DNA from: Chloroflexota bacterium | GTDB taxonomy: Bacteria; Chloroflexota; Limnocylindria; Limnocylindrales; CSP1-4 | Reading direction: 5' to 3' | NCBI GenBank assembly: GCA_021812735.1 | Contig: JAKAMV010000533.1 | Coordinates: forward strand, 1 to 7,135 | DNA length: 7,135 bases | In this document: in pieces, positions 5,245 through 7,135 of the stretch | How positions within the stretch are numbered: position 1 is the first letter of the stretch | Layout of the letters: the number at the start of each line of letters is the position of its first letter | Notes under the pieces: model-generated | Databases searched by the model: none | What the model was told of the DNA's origin: nothing | The model's input: the letters and a program-made list of their open reading frames with translations, nothing else | Made by a program: the position numbers and the translations under genes

Positions 5245-7135
5245 AGGCCTCCGCGAGCACTTCGGCCAGATCGCGCACGCCCACATCCTCGCGCACCAGG
5301 TGCTTGCGCCCGTCGTCGAGCATGATCTTGCAGAAGGGGCAGGCGGTGGCGACGGTGCCGGCGCCCATGGCGAGCGCTTCCCGCGCCCGGACGAACTCGA
5401 TGGGCTCGCCGCCGCCGTGGACCTCCATCCACATGCCACCCCCTCCGCCGCCGCAGCAGAAGCTTTCGGCACCGTGTCGGGGCATCTCGACCAGCTGGGT
5501 TCCGGGGAGGCGGCGCACCAGGTCGCGCGGAGCCCGGTAGGTGTCGTTGTACCGGCCCAGGTAGCAGGAGTCGTGGTAGGCGACGCGTGCCGATGAGACC
5601 GTGTCGTCGGAGGCGCGTTCTGTCCCGGCCGCCTTGGGCACCAGGCGCTTCTCGCGCAGCAACTGCACGAGGAGTTCGGTGTGGTGCACGACCTCCCAAT
5701 GGGCTCCGAGCTGCGGGTAGTCGTTGCGGAACGTGTTCATGCAGTGCGGACACATCGTCAGGATCTTGCGGAAGCGGTACTGGTCGATGGTCTCCTTCAG
5801 CGCGTTCGCGCCCACCTGGAAGAGCATCTCCTCCCCCATGCGCCGAGCGGCTTCGCAGTTGCAGGTCTCCTCGTCGGCGAGGACGGCGAACGAGACGCCG
5901 GCGGCCGTCAGTAGGCGGACCAAGGCGCGCGCAACGGCTTGCGCCCGCGGATCGTAGCTCCCGGCGCAGCCGACGAAGAAGAGGTAGTCCACCGGCTCGG
6001 GTTCGACCCCGGCGGGGAGTGCGTCGCGGTCCTGCAGCACGGCCATCACCGGCACGTCCACGCCTGCGTCGGCGGCCCAGGCGAAACGGTCCTGCTGCTT
6101 CAGCTGCCAAGGATTCCCGCGCATGCTCATCGACTCGAGGGCCTTGGCCGCCGAGCCGGTCAGGCGACCCTCGTTCGTCAGATAGCGGCGCAGCTCGAGG
6201 ATCTTGTCCAACTGGTTGAGCGCCGCGGGACAGACCTCGACGCAGGCGCGGCAGGTGACGCAGCTCCAGATCTCGTCCTCGCTGATCAGGTCGTGCAGGC
6301 CGGGGCGGGGGGCGTCGGGATCGGGGTCGTCGCCCAGGGTGCGGCGCATGACCTCCTGCGCCGCGAGCACCAGTCGCATGGGGCTCAACGGGCGGCCCGC
6401 GGTGTGCGCCGGGCAGGCGTCCTCGCACCGTCCGCAGCGCGTGCAGGCATCGAGGTCTTCGAGGTCGGGCCAGGAGAAGTCGGTGACCGCGCCCGCGCCG
6501 ACCGATTCCACCTCCTCGATGTCGGCGACGAAGGTCATCTGCCCCTTGGGTCGCCGGTCGCGGAGGGCGATGTTGGCGGGCGCCGTGAGCGCGTGCAGGA
6601 ACTTGGTGCGGGCGACGAGCGCGATGCCGCCGATGACCAGCGCCATGTGCACCACCCAATCCCAGCGGTGGAACGTCCGCCACGTCTCGGGACCGGCGAA
6701 GACCGAGAGCACCTTGCCGACACCCCAGCCGACGAAGCTCCAGTGTTCGAAGGTGGGGAAGCCCGTCGCCGCGATGCGCGCTCCTTCGAGCAGGAACCCG
6801 GTTATGACGATCACCATGAGGATCACCAGCGCGTAGTGGTCGTCCCAACGGTTCGTGAGACGGGAGGGCCGGCGGACCCAGCGGCGGTGCATTGCGAGCA
6901 GCACTCCGAAGAAGAGCGCGAGCCCGCCTATCTCCATGGCGAAACTGAAGATCAGGTAGAAGTTGCCATAGAAGTAGTGCCATCCGAGATCGATCTGGGG
7001 GATGAGGATGATCGTCCCGATGAGCAGCACGATGAAACCCCAGAAGAGGGACAGGTGCATGGCGCCTGCGTACCGGTCGCGCGCCAACTTGAACTGCAGG
7101 AGTGCGTTCTTGACCACGTCGCCGACCCGGGCACC
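5234..7135 (-). CDS. EtfD-like membrane Fe-S oxidoreductase (heterodisulfide reductase-related), 5' end outside window
   Basis: The product combines a NarI-like membrane domain, two 4Fe-4S motifs and two cysteine-rich CCG domains, the layout of EtfD (Rv0338c-type), which passes electrons from reduced ETF to membrane quinone. Counting from the GTG at 7117 as residue 1: helices near 21-40, 52-76, 94-111 and 154-170, with possible heme b ligands among His21, His94, His157 and His175. Clusters are at Cys225/228/231/235 and Cys286/289/292/296. The CCG domains use Cys384, Cys419-Asn-Cys421, Cys456/Cys459, and then Cys518, Cys554-Cys555, Cys593/Cys596. The first is unusual in having CNC. The frame stays open to base 7135 (GARVGD before the GTG) and relatives have more sequence here, so I think the GTG is internal and the gene runs past the window. 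GlpC/HdrD-like enzymes are the alternative. Confidence 0.88.
   Translation of the reverse strand, partial: GARVGDVVKNALLQFKLARDRYAGAMHLSLFWGFIVLLIGTIILIPQIDLGWHYFYGNFYLIFSFAMEIGGLALFFGVLLAMHRRWVRRPSRLTNRWDDHYALVILMVIVITGFLLEGARIAATGFPTFEHWSFVGWGVGKVLSVFAGPETWRTFHRWDWVVHMALVIGGIALVARTKFLHALTAPANIALRDRRPKGQMTFVADIEEVESVGAGAVTDFSWPDLEDLDACTRCGRCEDACPAHTAGRPLSPMRLVLAAQEVMRRTLGDDPDPDAPRPGLHDLISEDEIWSCVTCRACVEVCPAALNQLDKILELRRYLTNEGRLTGSAAKALESMSMRGNPWQLKQQDRFAWAADAGVDVPVMAVLQDRDALPAGVEPEPVDYLFFVGCAGSYDPRAQAVARALVRLLTAAGVSFAVLADEETCNCEAARRMGEEMLFQVGANALKETIDQYRFRKILTMCPHCMNTFRNDYPQLGAHWEVVHHTELLVQLLREKRLVPKAAGTERASDDTVSSARVAYHDSCYLGRYNDTYRAPRDLVRRLPGTQLVEMPRHGAESFCCGGGGGGMWMEVHGGGEPIEFVRAREALAMGAGTVATACPFCKIMLDDGRKHLVREDVGVRDLAEVLAEACGV

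Noticed and set aside
4983..6983. Very long - strand frame of 666 codons overlapping the EtfD-like gene.
   Set aside because: Composition is Arg/Pro/Gly/His-rich noise. The overlapping frame at 5234-7135 contains all Fe-S motifs and membrane helices.
7115..7117. GTG at 7117 as the true start of the EtfD-like gene.
   Set aside because: The frame stays open to the window edge, no ribosome binding site is visible in the 18 bases left, and relatives have further N-terminal sequence before this point.

Overview
The window comes from a high-GC bacterial chromosome, with a strong third-position G/C preference in every real gene. The gene families (a mycofactocin-type glycosyltransferase, an EtfD-like membrane iron-sulfur protein, a long-form cyclopropane fatty acid synthase) fit an aerobic or respiring Actinomycetota, or one of the high-GC uncultured lineages that also carry mycofactocin genes (Chloroflexota, Desulfobacterota, Binatota-like). 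The sequence alone does not settle which. I see no tRNA, rRNA, CRISPR array, insertion sequence or phage gene.

Layout. Bases 1-2156 are on the + strand. They hold the 3' part of an mftF-like family 2 glycosyltransferase, already open at base 1. After 32 bases and a good ribosome binding site comes a complete ketopantoate-reductase-family protein. Bases 2157-2231 form a convergent 3' junction with a stop-codon hairpin and a 25-bp direct repeat present twice. The rest is on the - strand. Read in transcription order from the right edge, it is an EtfD-like Fe-S oxidoreductase (truncated by the window end), a 120-residue ABM-fold protein, a cyclopropane-fatty-acyl-phospholipid synthase, a roughly 650-base stretch without an intact gene, and a small membrane protein with a bacterial PH domain. 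The 650-base stretch holds several strong hairpins and what looks like a decayed DUF4405-type membrane gene on the + strand.

How the genes may work together. MftF glycosylates the peptide-derived redox cofactor mycofactocin, so the core maturation genes (mftA-E) would be expected just left of base 1. The reductase behind mftF is probably co-transcribed with it. The EtfD-like protein belongs to a family that moves electrons from ETF flavoproteins to membrane quinone. Together these make the window look like the edge of a cofactor and redox locus, but a functional link across the two strands is inference. The most interesting points are the mftF/reductase pair, an unusual Cys-Asn-Cys in the first cysteine-rich domain of the EtfD-like protein, the DUF4405 relic, the tandem palindromic repeat, and two genes whose stop codon sits in the loop of a perfect hairpin.
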